The notes below the pieces were generated by a model, which did not search any database, had not been told where the DNA came from, and saw nothing but the letters and a program-made list of their open reading frames with translations. A DNA stretch of 64,000 nt, taken from assembly GCF_002846205.1 (NCBI RefSeq), contig NZ_PHKV01000012.1:1-64000 (forward strand). The letters run 5' to 3'. This DNA comes from Xanthomonas prunicola (GTDB lineage: Bacteria; Pseudomonadota; Gammaproteobacteria; Xanthomonadales; Xanthomonadaceae). Within the stretch, counting starts at the first letter, position 1, and each line of letters opens with the position of its first letter. The position numbers were made by a program, and so were the translations under genes. Positions 1 through 7,864 of the stretch are shown in pieces.

Positions 1-14
1 GGTACATGCCGCAC

Positions 15-66
15 CGAGCACCGGCCGCGCGCGCCTGGCGGTGAGCGCAGTCGTTTTGTTAGTTGC
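15..66. repeat. Dispersed intergenic repeat, copy 1
   Basis: About 50 bases here are nearly the same as 28584-28634 (shared blocks CGAGCACCGGCCGCGC, CGCCTGGCGG and GTTTTGTTAGT). Both copies lie in the same orientation, directly beyond the stop codon of a minus-strand gene (thioesterase here, ketoreductase there). This points to a mobile or recombinogenic intergenic element, perhaps a 3'-end element. No coding content is evident. Confidence 0.6.
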
Positions 67-77
67 TCCAAGCGCCG

Positions 78-482
78 TCAGCTGCTGACGGCTGGTAGCG
101 GCGGCACCGAGGTCGGCTTGCCGTCAGCATCCAGCGCGATCATCACGAAGTGCCCGCGTGTGCACAGCTCGCGCGCGCCGCTGAGCAGATCTTCGGCGAT
201 CAGTTCCACTTCCACCTTGATCGAGCTGCGCCCCACCGACACCACCCGCGCGATGGTTTCCACCATCTGGCCCTGCCGGATCGGCAACTTGAAATCCACC
301 TGGTCCGAACGCGCGGTCACCACGGCGCGCCGCGCATAGCGCGAAGCGGCCAGAAACGCGGCCTTGTCCATCCACGCCAGCGCCTGGCCGCCGAACAGCG
401 TGCCCATGTGATTGGTGTGGTTGGGAAACACGATCTCGGCCATGCGGGCTTCGGTCGGTGGAACGGGTGTGGCGCTGGTCAT
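78..482 (-). CDS. Acyl-CoA thioesterase, hotdog fold (YciA-like)
   Basis: This 134-residue protein should hydrolyse cytosolic acyl-CoA esters. It has the family signature around residues 21-39: NHTNHMGTLFGGQ followed by LAWMD, with the helix aspartate at 39. The length is normal for single-domain YciA/BFIT-like thioesterases. The start is the ATG at 482. A longer frame reaches back into the neighbouring membrane-protein gene, and its extra residues are low-complexity with no family match. The gene is last in a minus-strand series headed by nrdA, 38 bases after the DUF3592 gene, so it may share that transcript. The substrate is not predictable. Although pigment polyenes need release steps, this gene is over 20 kb from that cluster and is probably housekeeping. 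Confidence 0.85.
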   Translation of the reverse strand: MTSATPVPPTEARMAEIVFPNHTNHMGTLFGGQALAWMDKAAFLAASRYARRAVVTARSDQVDFKLPIRQGQMVETIARVVSVGRSSIKVEVELIAEDLLSGARELCTRGHFVMIALDADGKPTSVPPLPAVSS

Positions 483-520
483 GAAGGCGGTACCGGAAAA
501 AGGAAGGGAAGCCAGCCCGA

Positions 521-973
521 TCAGCTGCGCAGCGTCGGCAGGAAACGCAAGTCCATGTGGTAGCACGCCGGGCGCTGCGGATCGACGAAGATGCGCAGCA
601 GCTGTCCATCGACCAGGAACGGCTGCGGATCGGTCCACAGGTTATCGCTGCGATACTCGGTCAAGGTGTTGTGGGTGCGATCGTGGCGCTGGGCCAGGAT
701 ACGGAACGGGTGCACGCCGTTGACCTGCAAAGACGCATTGCGTTCGACGCACACCAAGCGCGCTTCCACCACCGTGCCATGCCGGCGCAACCATGCAGCA
801 CGCCGCGCATGCCAGATGCGATAACCGAGGATGCCGCCACCCACGCCGCCGAACGCCACGCCCAGCAGCAACAGGATCCAGCGCGCCTGATCCGGCAACA
901 GCGCCGCACCGGTCAACAAGCCCAGCCCCGCCAGCAGGAAGCTCCAGGCGACGATGGTGACCGTGGTGTTCAC
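521..973 (-). CDS. DUF3592-type membrane protein
   Basis: A 150-residue protein with two hydrophobic segments near the N-terminus (about residues 5-25 and 33-53, the second rich in glycine). A soluble region follows, with the pattern of DUF3592 proteins: a TVVEARLV strand, a YRSDNLW stretch and a C-terminal FVDPQRP strand. Function is unknown. I chose the GTG at 973 because the reading frame upstream runs into the thioredoxin gene ending at 1008, and an AGG sits 6-7 bases before this GTG. It lies between the thioredoxin-like gene and the thioesterase with gaps of 34 and 38 bases, consistent with one operon. Confidence 0.7.
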   Translation of the reverse strand: MNTTVTIVAWSFLLAGLGLLTGAALLPDQARWILLLLGVAFGGVGGGILGYRIWHARRAAWLRRHGTVVEARLVCVERNASLQVNGVHPFRILAQRHDRTHNTLTEYRSDNLWTDPQPFLVDGQLLRIFVDPQRPACYHMDLRFLPTLRS

Positions 974-1007
974 CGGGCGCCTCGCATCGACCGAGCGCCC
1001 GTCACCA

Positions 1008-1337
1008 TCACAGGCCGCCGCGGACCGCCGCTTCCACCTGCGCCGGCGACTGGAAACCCGGCAGACGTGCCACTTCCGCGCCATCGCGGTACAGCGCCAG
1101 TGTTGGAGTCTGACGCAGGCCAAGATCGCGGAAGAACTCCTCGCCCACCACTTCCAGCTTGACCTTCAACAAGGCCACACCTTCGGCGGCATCGCTGTTG
1201 GCGAACTTGTCCAGCGACATGTCGAGCATGCGACAGCCGGGGCAATTGTCCTTGTAGAAATCCACCAGCGCGCGCGGGTGCGCGGCCAGGATCTGGGTGT
1301 AGTGCTCAGGCGACGTGACGGTAATGGTCTGCATCAT
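1008..1337 (-). CDS. Thioredoxin-like protein with CPGC active site
   Basis: A 109-residue cytosolic thioredoxin-fold protein. The redox motif is CPGC (Cys32, Cys35), within VDFYKDNCPGC, and the cis-proline is probably Pro78 in RQTPTL. Classical thioredoxin has CGPC, so the active site resembles glutaredoxin- or NrdH-like variants more than TrxA. Its first 32 bases overlap the end of the flavodoxin gene, and both lie downstream of nrdB. By position it could reduce the ribonucleotide reductase large subunit, but that is inference. Either of two tandem ATGs (1337 or 1334) may be the start. Confidence 0.8.
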   Translation of the reverse strand: MMQTITVTSPEHYTQILAAHPRALVDFYKDNCPGCRMLDMSLDKFANSDAAEGVALLKVKLEVVGEEFFRDLGLRQTPTLALYRDGAEVARLPGFQSPAQVEAAVRGGL

Positions 1338-1791
1338 GGGGATCGTGTGTGCATTGAGCCAGGACCTCGTCGGTCCAGGCGGCGATGGCCTGCGCGTCGC
1401 GCTGGCCGTGGGGCATCTGTTCGATGGTCAAACGCGGAAACGGGCTGGCGAAGAACTGTGCGATGCGATGCACCGCACCGCAAAAATAGTCCTCGCCCCA
1501 CTGCGTTTCGCCTGTGCCGAACACGGCCACCTGCGGTGGCTTGCCCAGCGTTTCAACCAACTCGACGATAAAACGTTTCATCTCCGACGGCGTACGCCCA
1601 CCGTTGTCGGTCCAGCTGCCAAACAGGAACAGGTCGTACTGCCCCGGCGCATGCGGCACCTGTTCCAGCCGCTGCACATCGGTCTCCAGCCAGGTCACCG
1701 TGTGCCCGGCCGCCTCACAGTGCAGCGCGACACTGCGCGCCACATCACGCGTGTTGCCGCTCAACGATGCCAGGACCAGCAGGATGTTCAT
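1306..1791 (-). CDS. Flavodoxin-like FMN protein in the nrd operon
   Basis: A 161-residue flavodoxin. The N-terminal FMN-phosphate loop LASLSGNTRDVA (residues 7-18) and the aromatic-flanked loops FGSWTDNGGR and FGTGETQWGEDYF are clear. It should carry low-potential electrons in the cytosol. It sits between nrdB and a CPGC thioredoxin-like gene, and overlaps the latter by 32 bases, which suggests translational coupling. Class Ib reductases use a flavodoxin (NrdI) to assemble a dimanganese cofactor. Here the reductase looks like NrdA/NrdB, and the protein is closer in length and loops to an ordinary short-chain flavodoxin, so I do not call it NrdI. Confidence 0.82.
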   Translation of the reverse strand: MNILLVLASLSGNTRDVARSVALHCEAAGHTVTWLETDVQRLEQVPHAPGQYDLFLFGSWTDNGGRTPSEMKRFIVELVETLGKPPQVAVFGTGETQWGEDYFCGAVHRIAQFFASPFPRLTIEQMPHGQRDAQAIAAWTDEVLAQCTHDPHDADHYRHVA

Positions 1792-1804
1792 GTCGCGGGG
1801 ATTT

Positions 1805-1874
1805 GGGAATGGAGAATGGGGAATCGGAAGAGCGCGCGGCTGTCTGCTTTTGCCATTCCCGATTCCCTATTCCC
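1805..1874. repeat. Inverted-repeat element between flavodoxin and nrdB
   Basis: Two arms of about 22 bases, 1805-1827 (GGGAATGGAGAATGGGGAAT...) and 1853-1874 (CCATTCCCGATTCCC...), are near-perfect reverse complements around a 25-base loop. The element fills almost the whole nrdB-flavodoxin spacer. The internal GGGAATNGGGAAT periodicity is typical of palindromic repeats scattered in Xanthomonas genomes. In the transcript it would fold into a strong hairpin that could protect or process the mRNA. Confidence 0.65.
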
Positions 1875-1880
1875 GATGAC

Positions 1881-2924
1881 TCACAGATCGTCGAACCCAT
1901 TATCCGAATTGGTCTTCTTGTACGAAGCATTCCGCATTTCGAAGAAGTCGGTCTTGGTCTCGGTGAAGTTGTCGGCGTAGGCCTTGATCCACGGCATCAC
2001 GTTGTCGTTGGCGCCTTCGTACAGCTTCTCGATGCCGAGCATGCCGGCCATCTTGTTGGCGCGGTACTTCACGTAGCGGATCATCTCGTCAACATCGATG
2101 CCGTCGATGCCGTCCAGCACTTCGGCGGTCCACACCGTTTCCAGGTCGATCGCGTGCTCGAAGGCCTTGTGCACGTAGTCGGTGAGCTCATCGCCCTGCA
2201 GCGCCTGGTTCTCGCCGATGATGGCGCGGATCAGCTCGCTGATGAACTTGGAGTGGGCCAGTTCGTCGCGGTTGATGAAGCTGATGATCTTGCCGGTACC
2301 GGTCATGCGGTTCTGGCGGACCAGGTTGTAGAAATACGCAAAGCCGGAATAGAAGTTGATGCCTTCCAGGATCGAGGACTGGATCAGCGCGCGGATCAGC
2401 GTTTCGGCCGTCTTGTCGCGCATGAAGTCTTCGTAGGCGCCCATGATCGGCGCATTGCGCTTGATGATGGTCGGGTGCGTGCGCGCGATTTCGAACACGC
2501 GGTTCTGGTCGGCCAGGCCGGTGATCGAGGCCAGCACGTAGCTGTAGCTCTCGTTATGGATCACTTCCTGCTGGCCGATGATCGCAGCATTGGCATGCGC
2601 GGCCGGGTCGGTGATGTATTCGGCGACGTTGTAGATGAAGCGCGTCTGCGGCGAATCCAGCGTGGCCAGCAAGCCGATGATCGAATCGTAGGCGTTCTTT
2701 TCGCGCGCCGACAGCTCGTTGTACTGGCGCGCATCGCCCTTCATGTCCACTTCGTCGGGGATCCAGAAGTTGGTCGACAGTTCCTTGTACGCCCGATAGA
2801 AAGACGGGTACGGGATGTCGTTCCAGTTGAGGATGCCGGAGGTCTCGCCATTGATGATGGCGGTGGAGCGATTGGGGTGACGCGGCTCCAGGATCTTGAT
2901 GCGTTCAAGCGGTGTTGCGGACAT
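1881..2924 (-). CDS. nrdB: Ribonucleotide reductase class I, small (radical) subunit
   Basis: NrdB (347 residues) houses the metal-tyrosyl radical cofactor that starts ribonucleotide reduction in NrdA. All cofactor positions are present. The metal ligands are Asp90 (ATLDS), Glu120 and His123 (QQEVIH), Glu187 (LEGINF), and Glu221 and His224 (RDELAH). The radical tyrosine is Tyr127 (NESY). The C-terminus (SDNGFDDL) is the kind of acidic tail that docks on NrdA. The start is the ATG at 2924. The gene follows nrdA on the same strand after a 197-base spacer with two strong hairpins, which may lower its expression relative to nrdA. Confidence 0.97.
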   Translation of the reverse strand: MSATPLERIKILEPRHPNRSTAIINGETSGILNWNDIPYPSFYRAYKELSTNFWIPDEVDMKGDARQYNELSAREKNAYDSIIGLLATLDSPQTRFIYNVAEYITDPAAHANAAIIGQQEVIHNESYSYVLASITGLADQNRVFEIARTHPTIIKRNAPIMGAYEDFMRDKTAETLIRALIQSSILEGINFYSGFAYFYNLVRQNRMTGTGKIISFINRDELAHSKFISELIRAIIGENQALQGDELTDYVHKAFEHAIDLETVWTAEVLDGIDGIDVDEMIRYVKYRANKMAGMLGIEKLYEGANDNVMPWIKAYADNFTETKTDFFEMRNASYKKTNSDNGFDDL

Positions 2925-2996
2925 GTGGGTCTCTACTCGTGTTCCGGGCAGTCGCCCGCGTGTGACGCGGGGACGGCGGCAGCAATCGTTCTGGAG

Positions 2997-3019
2997 AAAA
3001 GCCCCCTGAGTCAGGGGGC
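2997..3019 (-). terminator. Intrinsic-terminator-like hairpin between nrdA and nrdB
   Basis: Read on the minus strand, the perfect stem GCCCCCTGACTCAGGGGGC is followed by UUUU. A second GC hairpin (GCGCGCCTTCGGCGCG, roughly 3019-3034) lies just before it. It may cause partial termination or mRNA processing between the two reductase genes. The U-run is short, so attenuation is more likely than full termination. Confidence 0.5.
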
Positions 3020-3059
3020 GCGCCGAAGGCGCGGGGTGTGGGAGCTGGTGAAGCAGGGT

Positions 3060-3084
3060 CCACGGTTCGCAACGCGAACCGTGG
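3060..3084. repeat. Perfect 11-bp inverted repeat downstream of nrdA
   Basis: CCACGGTTCGC and GCGAACCGTGG are exact reverse complements separated by AAC. The hairpin starts 38 bases after the nrdA stop codon in the nrdA-nrdB spacer. It is a likely mRNA-stabilising or processing structure. There is no U-run next to it. Confidence 0.6.
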
Positions 3085-3121
3085 AAGCGAAGCGCGAATG
3101 CGCTTAGCTACCGAATGCGCT

Positions 3122-5620
3122 TTAGCTCGAACACCACTCGCACTCACTGATATCGATATCGTTGGAACGCACGTAGTACGTGGTCTTCAGGCCTTCGCGC
3201 CAGGCGGTCATGTGCAGGTCCAGCAGCGTGCTCGCGCGGATGGTGCTGGGCACGTAGAAATTGAAGCTGATCGACTGGTCGACGTGGCGCTGACGACGCG
3301 CGTTCTGACGCACGCTGGCGAACTGGTCGACCTTGTAGGCGCCCTTTTCGTAGTACGGCCAGGTTTCCAGCGACAGGCCGGGAGCGGCGACCGGACGACG
3401 GAAGTCCTTCTTTTCTTCGTAGTAGAACGCGCTGTAGATCGGGTCGATCGAGGCAGTGGAACCGGCGATCTGCGCGGTGCTCATGTTCGGCGCCACCGCC
3501 AGCATCCAGGCATTGCGCACGCCATTGACCGCGACCTGCGCCGACAGCTCCAGCCACTGCGGGCTGTTGTAGTCGCGCGCACGGAAGTACTCGCCGTTGT
3601 GCCAGTCGCTGCCGCGGAACACGCTGTAGGTGCCCTTTTCCTTGGCCAGCTCCATGCTCGCCTGGACGGTCAGATAGTTGATGCGCTCGTACAGCTCGTC
3701 GCTGTAGTCCTCGGCTTCCTTGGCGTTCCAGTGGATGGACTTCTGCGCGAGCAGATGGTGCCAGCCGAAGGTACCCAGGCCGATGGCGCGGTACTTCTGG
3801 TTGGTGATGGTGGCCTGCGGCACTGGCAACTGGTTCAGATCGATCACGTTGTCGAGCATGCGCACCTGGATCGGGATCAAGCGCTCCAGCACGTCGGCGC
3901 CCAGCAGATCGGCCTGGTCGGCCTGCACGGTGATCGCACGGCCCAGGTTGATCGAGGACAGGTTGCACACGACGAAGTCGCCGGCCTTCTTGGTGGTGAC
4001 GATCTGATTGCCGCTGATGATCTCCTGCATCATCCGCGTGGGGCTCATGTTCTGCAGGATCTCGGTGCACAGGTTGGACGAATAGACCATGCCCTCGTGC
4101 TTGTTCGGGTTCTTGCGATTGACTTCATCGCGATAGAACATGAACGGGTTGCCGGTTTCCAGCTGGCTGACCATGATGCGCTTGAAGATCTCGATCGCCT
4201 TGACCGTCTTGCGGGTGATGCGCTCGTCGGCGACCACTTCCTCGTACTTGCGACGGAAGCTGCTGTTGGCGTCGCCCTTCTTCTCGTCGTAGAAGTCCTG
4301 CAGGTACCAGCCCTTGATCCGCTTCACTTCGTGCGGATCGAACAGGTACCAGTCGCCGCGACGCTCGACCGCTTCCATGAACAGGTCGGGGATGCACACC
4401 GAGGTGAACACGTCGTGCGCACGCAGACGCTGGTCGCCGTTGTTCAGGCGCAGATCCAGGAACGACTCGATGTCGCGGTGGAAGATGTCCAGATAGACCG
4501 CGATGGCGCCCTTGCGCTGGCCCAGCTGATCCACCGACACCGCAGTGTTGTTGAGCTGCTTGATCCACGGCACCACGCCGCCGGAGGAATTGCTCACGCC
4601 ACGGATCGCCGAACCCGACGAACGCACATAGCCCAGGTACGCGCCCACGCCGCCGCCGTGCTTGGACACGCGGGCCACGTCGGTGTTGGAGTCGTAGATG
4701 CCCTGCAGGCTGTCGTCGACGGTGTCGATGAAGCAGCTCGACAGCTGCCCGCCGACCTTGCCGGCATTGGCCAGCGTCGGCGTTGCGACCGTCATATATA
4801 GATTGGACAGCGCCCAGTAGGCCTCGCCGACCAGCTGCATGCGGCGCTCGCGGCTGCCCTTGCCGGTGCCGATCTCGTCCTGCATCAGGTATAGCGCAAT
4901 CGTCAGCCAGCGCTCCTGCGGCAGTTCGAACACGCCGCGCGAGCTGTCGGTGGCCAGATAACGCGTCGCCAACAGGTACAAGCCGTTGTAGGCGAACAGC
5001 TTGTCGCGCTCGGGCTCGATCATCTTGCCGGCTTCGATCAGTTCGTCCTTGGAGTAGCGGCGCAGGATGTCGTTGGAATAGACGTTGCGGTCGGCCAGGC
5101 TCTCCTGCAGGCCGACGAACGAGCCGTACTTCTGGCTGGCGTCGTAGAAACGGTTGCGGCTGGCGCGCTTGTACAGGCGGCGCAGGTACAGGCGCGCGGC
5201 AAAGTGCTCCCACTCCGGGGTGGTCAGATCGACGCGGGCCTCGGCCTCGCGGATCAGGTGGTCGACCAGGTCGTCAGCGTTGACGCTGTCCTTGCGGTCG
5301 ACGAAGCCGAACACCGAGCGCTTGTAGTCGGCCACGTCCAGCTGCGGGAACTCGGCATGGATCTGGTCGATGGCGCGCTCCAGGCGCTCCGGCTCGAACG
5401 GAATCTTGCGATTGCCCGCTTCCTTGGTGATCCAGGTGGAGACAGCTTGTTCTTCGATGGTCTGTGCGTGCATTGCAATGGCTTGGCGGGGAGGCGGCAC
5501 GATGTCGGAGGGGTCGGTCAATTCCGGCGCGCCGCTGGGGGGCGCGCTGACACTGGCAGGAACGCTGGTGGGTGTTGCGGTACCGGCGGCGATCGCGGCA
5601 AGGGTGTCGTTGGTGGTCAT
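3122..5620 (-). CDS. nrdA: Ribonucleotide reductase class I, large (catalytic) subunit
   Basis: NrdA (832 residues) reduces ribonucleoside diphosphates to deoxyribonucleotides for DNA synthesis. The N-terminal part (about residues 45-140) looks like an ATP-cone allosteric domain. The catalytic barrel shows the disulfide cysteines in QLSSCFID and VVCNLSS and the active-site NLCTEI (Asn, Cys, Glu). The C-terminal tail ends ECEWCSS, the CxxC pair that shuttles electrons from thioredoxin or glutaredoxin. The ATG at 5620 was chosen because GGAGGA lies five to six bases upstream; a longer frame reaching 5827 has no such site and unconserved sequence. Tandem NrdR-like boxes lie about 365-410 bases upstream. 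Confidence 0.96.
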   Translation of the reverse strand: MTTNDTLAAIAAGTATPTSVPASVSAPPSGAPELTDPSDIVPPPRQAIAMHAQTIEEQAVSTWITKEAGNRKIPFEPERLERAIDQIHAEFPQLDVADYKRSVFGFVDRKDSVNADDLVDHLIREAEARVDLTTPEWEHFAARLYLRRLYKRASRNRFYDASQKYGSFVGLQESLADRNVYSNDILRRYSKDELIEAGKMIEPERDKLFAYNGLYLLATRYLATDSSRGVFELPQERWLTIALYLMQDEIGTGKGSRERRMQLVGEAYWALSNLYMTVATPTLANAGKVGGQLSSCFIDTVDDSLQGIYDSNTDVARVSKHGGGVGAYLGYVRSSGSAIRGVSNSSGGVVPWIKQLNNTAVSVDQLGQRKGAIAVYLDIFHRDIESFLDLRLNNGDQRLRAHDVFTSVCIPDLFMEAVERRGDWYLFDPHEVKRIKGWYLQDFYDEKKGDANSSFRRKYEEVVADERITRKTVKAIEIFKRIMVSQLETGNPFMFYRDEVNRKNPNKHEGMVYSSNLCTEILQNMSPTRMMQEIISGNQIVTTKKAGDFVVCNLSSINLGRAITVQADQADLLGADVLERLIPIQVRMLDNVIDLNQLPVPQATITNQKYRAIGLGTFGWHHLLAQKSIHWNAKEAEDYSDELYERINYLTVQASMELAKEKGTYSVFRGSDWHNGEYFRARDYNSPQWLELSAQVAVNGVRNAWMLAVAPNMSTAQIAGSTASIDPIYSAFYYEEKKDFRRPVAAPGLSLETWPYYEKGAYKVDQFASVRQNARRQRHVDQSISFNFYVPSTIRASTLLDLHMTAWREGLKTTYYVRSNDIDISECEWCSS

Positions 5621-5984
5621 GCGTCCTCCATGCGTAGGCACACGAACCCGTTCGGGGACGGGCTGCGGCCGGATCCGGATTCCCTGGACAGCGATGACGG
5701 TGCGGGACGAGCGGCACGCAAGACCCACGGTCTGCGGCGCATCGCCATCACCAGCCATCTCCTTACCGGAGATTCCACGGCCGCCACCGCGCGGTGTGCT
5801 GTCGCGTGGTGGTCGGTGGCGAAACAACCGGGGCGCAACAAGACCACGACGCCGACTCCAGGCAAAACGCCCGGATGGCTGTAGTCATAGATACGACCGC
5901 GGCAGGGAGGTCAGTTCGACCGCGGCCCCGCCGCGATACGTGCTCCCACTGGTCCGGCCGCCTTGTGCGACCAACCACCGACTC

Positions 5985-6032
5985 CCCCAAGATAGTGGGG
6001 TGCCGGTAAGGGGTCAACACCAAATGTAGGAA
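5985..6032 (-). promoter_or_regulatory. Tandem NrdR-box-like operators upstream of nrdA
   Basis: Box 1 (5985-6000) reads CCCCAAGATAGTGGGG, with perfect CCCCA/TGGGG ends. Box 2 (6017-6032) reads ACACCAAATGTAGGAA. Both resemble the NrdR consensus acaCwAtATaTwgwgt. Their starts are 32 bp apart, three helical turns, which is the spacing expected for cooperative NrdR binding. They lie upstream of nrdA in the only long gap before the operon, so repression by NrdR-ATP/dATP is likely. The nrdA leader would be several hundred bases long. The match was made by eye. Confidence 0.65.
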
Positions 6033-6313
6033 AATCCCGAAAACCCTTACAGCACAAAGCACTGTCTGACGAACGGTCGGCGCAAGGCTGCGAACCCGTC
6101 CAATTGGACTGCGCAGTCAAGGCCCAAACCGGCAATTCTGTCGATCAGTTGGGTCCGGTTGGGTTGGCTGCGACACCCATCGACACTGAAGCAGGTCACA
6201 GTTGTGCGATCCCTGCCTCAGGCGGCACCGCACGCCTGGGGCGCCTGCCTTGACACCGGCAATGGGAGGAACTCGCCGCTGCCGACTTTGGGTCGAGGGT
6301 GCGGCGCCCTCAC

Positions 6314-6408
6314 CGCTCGCGGGACACGCCGTGAACCCATCCCTGGGGGCTCGGTGGCGGCATCCATGCCGCCACACGATCCCGCAATCGGCGAGGACAC
6401 CGCACCAG
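6314..6408. repeat. Dispersed intergenic repeat (GACACGCCGTGAACCC family), copy A
   Basis: The block GGACACGCCGTGAACCC, a variable TCCCTGNGGGCTCG part, then GGCGGCATCCATGCCGC and CGGCGA-ACACCGCACCAG recurs at 45119-45200 with about 90% identity over the shared parts. Copy A carries a 13-base insertion before the last block. It contains two small palindromes (CCCTGGGGG and GCGGCATCCATGCCGC). Short open frames here translating to DGFTACPAS are repeat-derived and not genes. Confidence 0.7.
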
Positions 6409-6463
6409 AAAGTCCGTCGGTTGCCTTACCGAAAACCATGCACACCGACCATCTCGACGGGTC

Positions 6464-6562
6464 CTTGCCCGCCCACCGTCGCGGGACCTTACGCGGCATG
6501 GATGCCGCGTAAGAGCCTACAAGGACGTACTTGCGGCGTGTCCCGCGATGGTGGGCGGGCAA
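6464..6562. repeat. Long-hairpin member of the same repeat family
   Basis: Arms of 22 bases, 6464-6485 and 6541-6562, are reverse complements with one mismatch (TTGCCCGCCCACCGTCGCGG...). Inside, 6489-6512 is a second hairpin, TTACGCGGCAT-GG-ATGCCGCGTAA. Read in reverse it shares the order GACACGCCG ... GTCC ... GCGGCATCCATGCCGC with copy A at 6314, so it is probably a related element in opposite orientation. It lies between nrdA and the DUF475 gene, so it may also act as a barrier to transcription on either strand. Confidence 0.65.
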
Positions 6563-6716
6563 GGGCCCTGCAGCAAACCCACAGCGGCGAGGTTGGGCGT
6601 GCAAAGGCAATGCAGCCAAGCCACCGACCAGCCGCGCCGTCCGATGGCCACGAAGGCGCTGTCAGCCGCTCTCAAGTAAACGGCGTGACGCCTTGCGCGC
6701 TGCCCGTGCGCGGGAA

Positions 6717-7760
6717 TCAGATCTCGGTCGGGCTGAGATGGTTGCGCTTGCGGTAGCGGATCGACGACCACACCGAGGCGGCGATGAAGGCCACGCCGAT
6801 CAGGCCGGTCAGCACTTCCGGCACGTGGTAGACGGTGCCCACCAGCATGATGATCGCCAGCACGCCGATGGCGTAATGCGCGCCATGCTCCAGGAACACG
6901 AATTCGTCCAGCGTGCCCTTGTGCACCAGATAGACCGTCATCGAACGCACGAACATCGCGCCGATCGCCAGGCCCAGCATGATGATCACCACGTCGCGGG
7001 TGATGGCGAATGCGCCGATCACGCCGTCGAACGAGAACGAGGCGTCCAGCACTTCCAGATACAAAAAAGCCGCAATCCCCGAACGCTTGGCCGGGCCCAT
7101 GCCGCCGTCTTCGCTCTCTTCCGACTCGAACAGCGCATCCACGCTGCCCACCAGCAGATACAGCAGGATGCCGCCCAGGCCGGCGAACAGCACGCTCTGG
7201 AAGATGGCCTCGGGCAGGAACAGCTTGGTGCACAGCAGGACCGTCACCGCCACGATCACCGACATCGCGTCGGCCTTGCCCAGCTTGCCGACCAGCCGCT
7301 CCACCGGGCCAAGCCAGTGCAGCTTGCGCTCCTGGTCGAACAGGAAGTTGAGGAACACCAGCAACAGGAACATGCCACCGAAGGCGGCGATGGACGGGTA
7401 GTTATCGGTCAGCACCTGGCTGTAGCGTTCCGGCTCCTTCAGCGCCATCTGCATCACCGGCACCAGGCCCATGCCGGTGGCCACCGACACGATCACGATC
7501 GGGAACACCAGGCGCATGCCGAATACGGCGATCAGGATGCCCACGGTCAGAAACAATTTTTGCCAGAACGCGTTCATGTGCTTGAGCACGCCGGCGTTGA
7601 CCACCGCGTTGTCGAACGACAACGAGACCTCCAGCACACTCAGTACCAGGCACAGCCACAGTGCCTGCCACAGACCCATTGCGGTGGTGTGGCCCCACCA
7701 GGCGGCAAGGCCCAGGCAAACGGCGGCAACCAACAACGACATTCTGAACTCGCGAAACAT
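6717..7760 (-). CDS. DUF475 (TerC-related) integral membrane protein
   Basis: A 347-residue inner-membrane protein with about nine hydrophobic segments. Two matching acidic motifs lie in the membrane core: LEVSLSFDNAVVNAGVL near residue 45 and LEVLDASFSFDGVIGAFAI near 225. The same pattern is shared by DUF475 and TerC proteins, which are linked to metal-ion transport or homeostasis. The start is the ATG at 7760, with GGGAG five bases upstream. The frame stays open through the upstream gene, but those residues are a shadow of Pat read in another frame. It is 104 bases downstream of pat and may have its own promoter. Confidence 0.85.
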   Translation of the reverse strand: MFREFRMSLLVAAVCLGLAAWWGHTTAMGLWQALWLCLVLSVLEVSLSFDNAVVNAGVLKHMNAFWQKLFLTVGILIAVFGMRLVFPIVIVSVATGMGLVPVMQMALKEPERYSQVLTDNYPSIAAFGGMFLLLVFLNFLFDQERKLHWLGPVERLVGKLGKADAMSVIVAVTVLLCTKLFLPEAIFQSVLFAGLGGILLYLLVGSVDALFESEESEDGGMGPAKRSGIAAFLYLEVLDASFSFDGVIGAFAITRDVVIIMLGLAIGAMFVRSMTVYLVHKGTLDEFVFLEHGAHYAIGVLAIIMLVGTVYHVPEVLTGLIGVAFIAASVWSSIRYRKRNHLSPTEI

Positions 7761-7864
7761 TGACACTCCCAGGCGGGCCGAGACGACAGCCGGAGCAATG
7801 AGCCAGGGCGAGGCCTGCAGTCCGGCGTGCGGTGGAGGATGGGGGACCGCGGCGTGACGCAAGG

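Noticed and set aside
1306-1791. NrdI assignment for the flavodoxin
   Set aside because: The neighbours are NrdA/NrdB-like and the length and loops fit an ordinary flavodoxin. Position alone is not enough.
3038-4801. A long open frame on the plus strand (587 codons) antisense to nrdA
   Set aside because: It is opposite a certain gene, has Val/Gln/His-rich composition expected from reading GC-rich codons backwards, and lacks recognisable domains.
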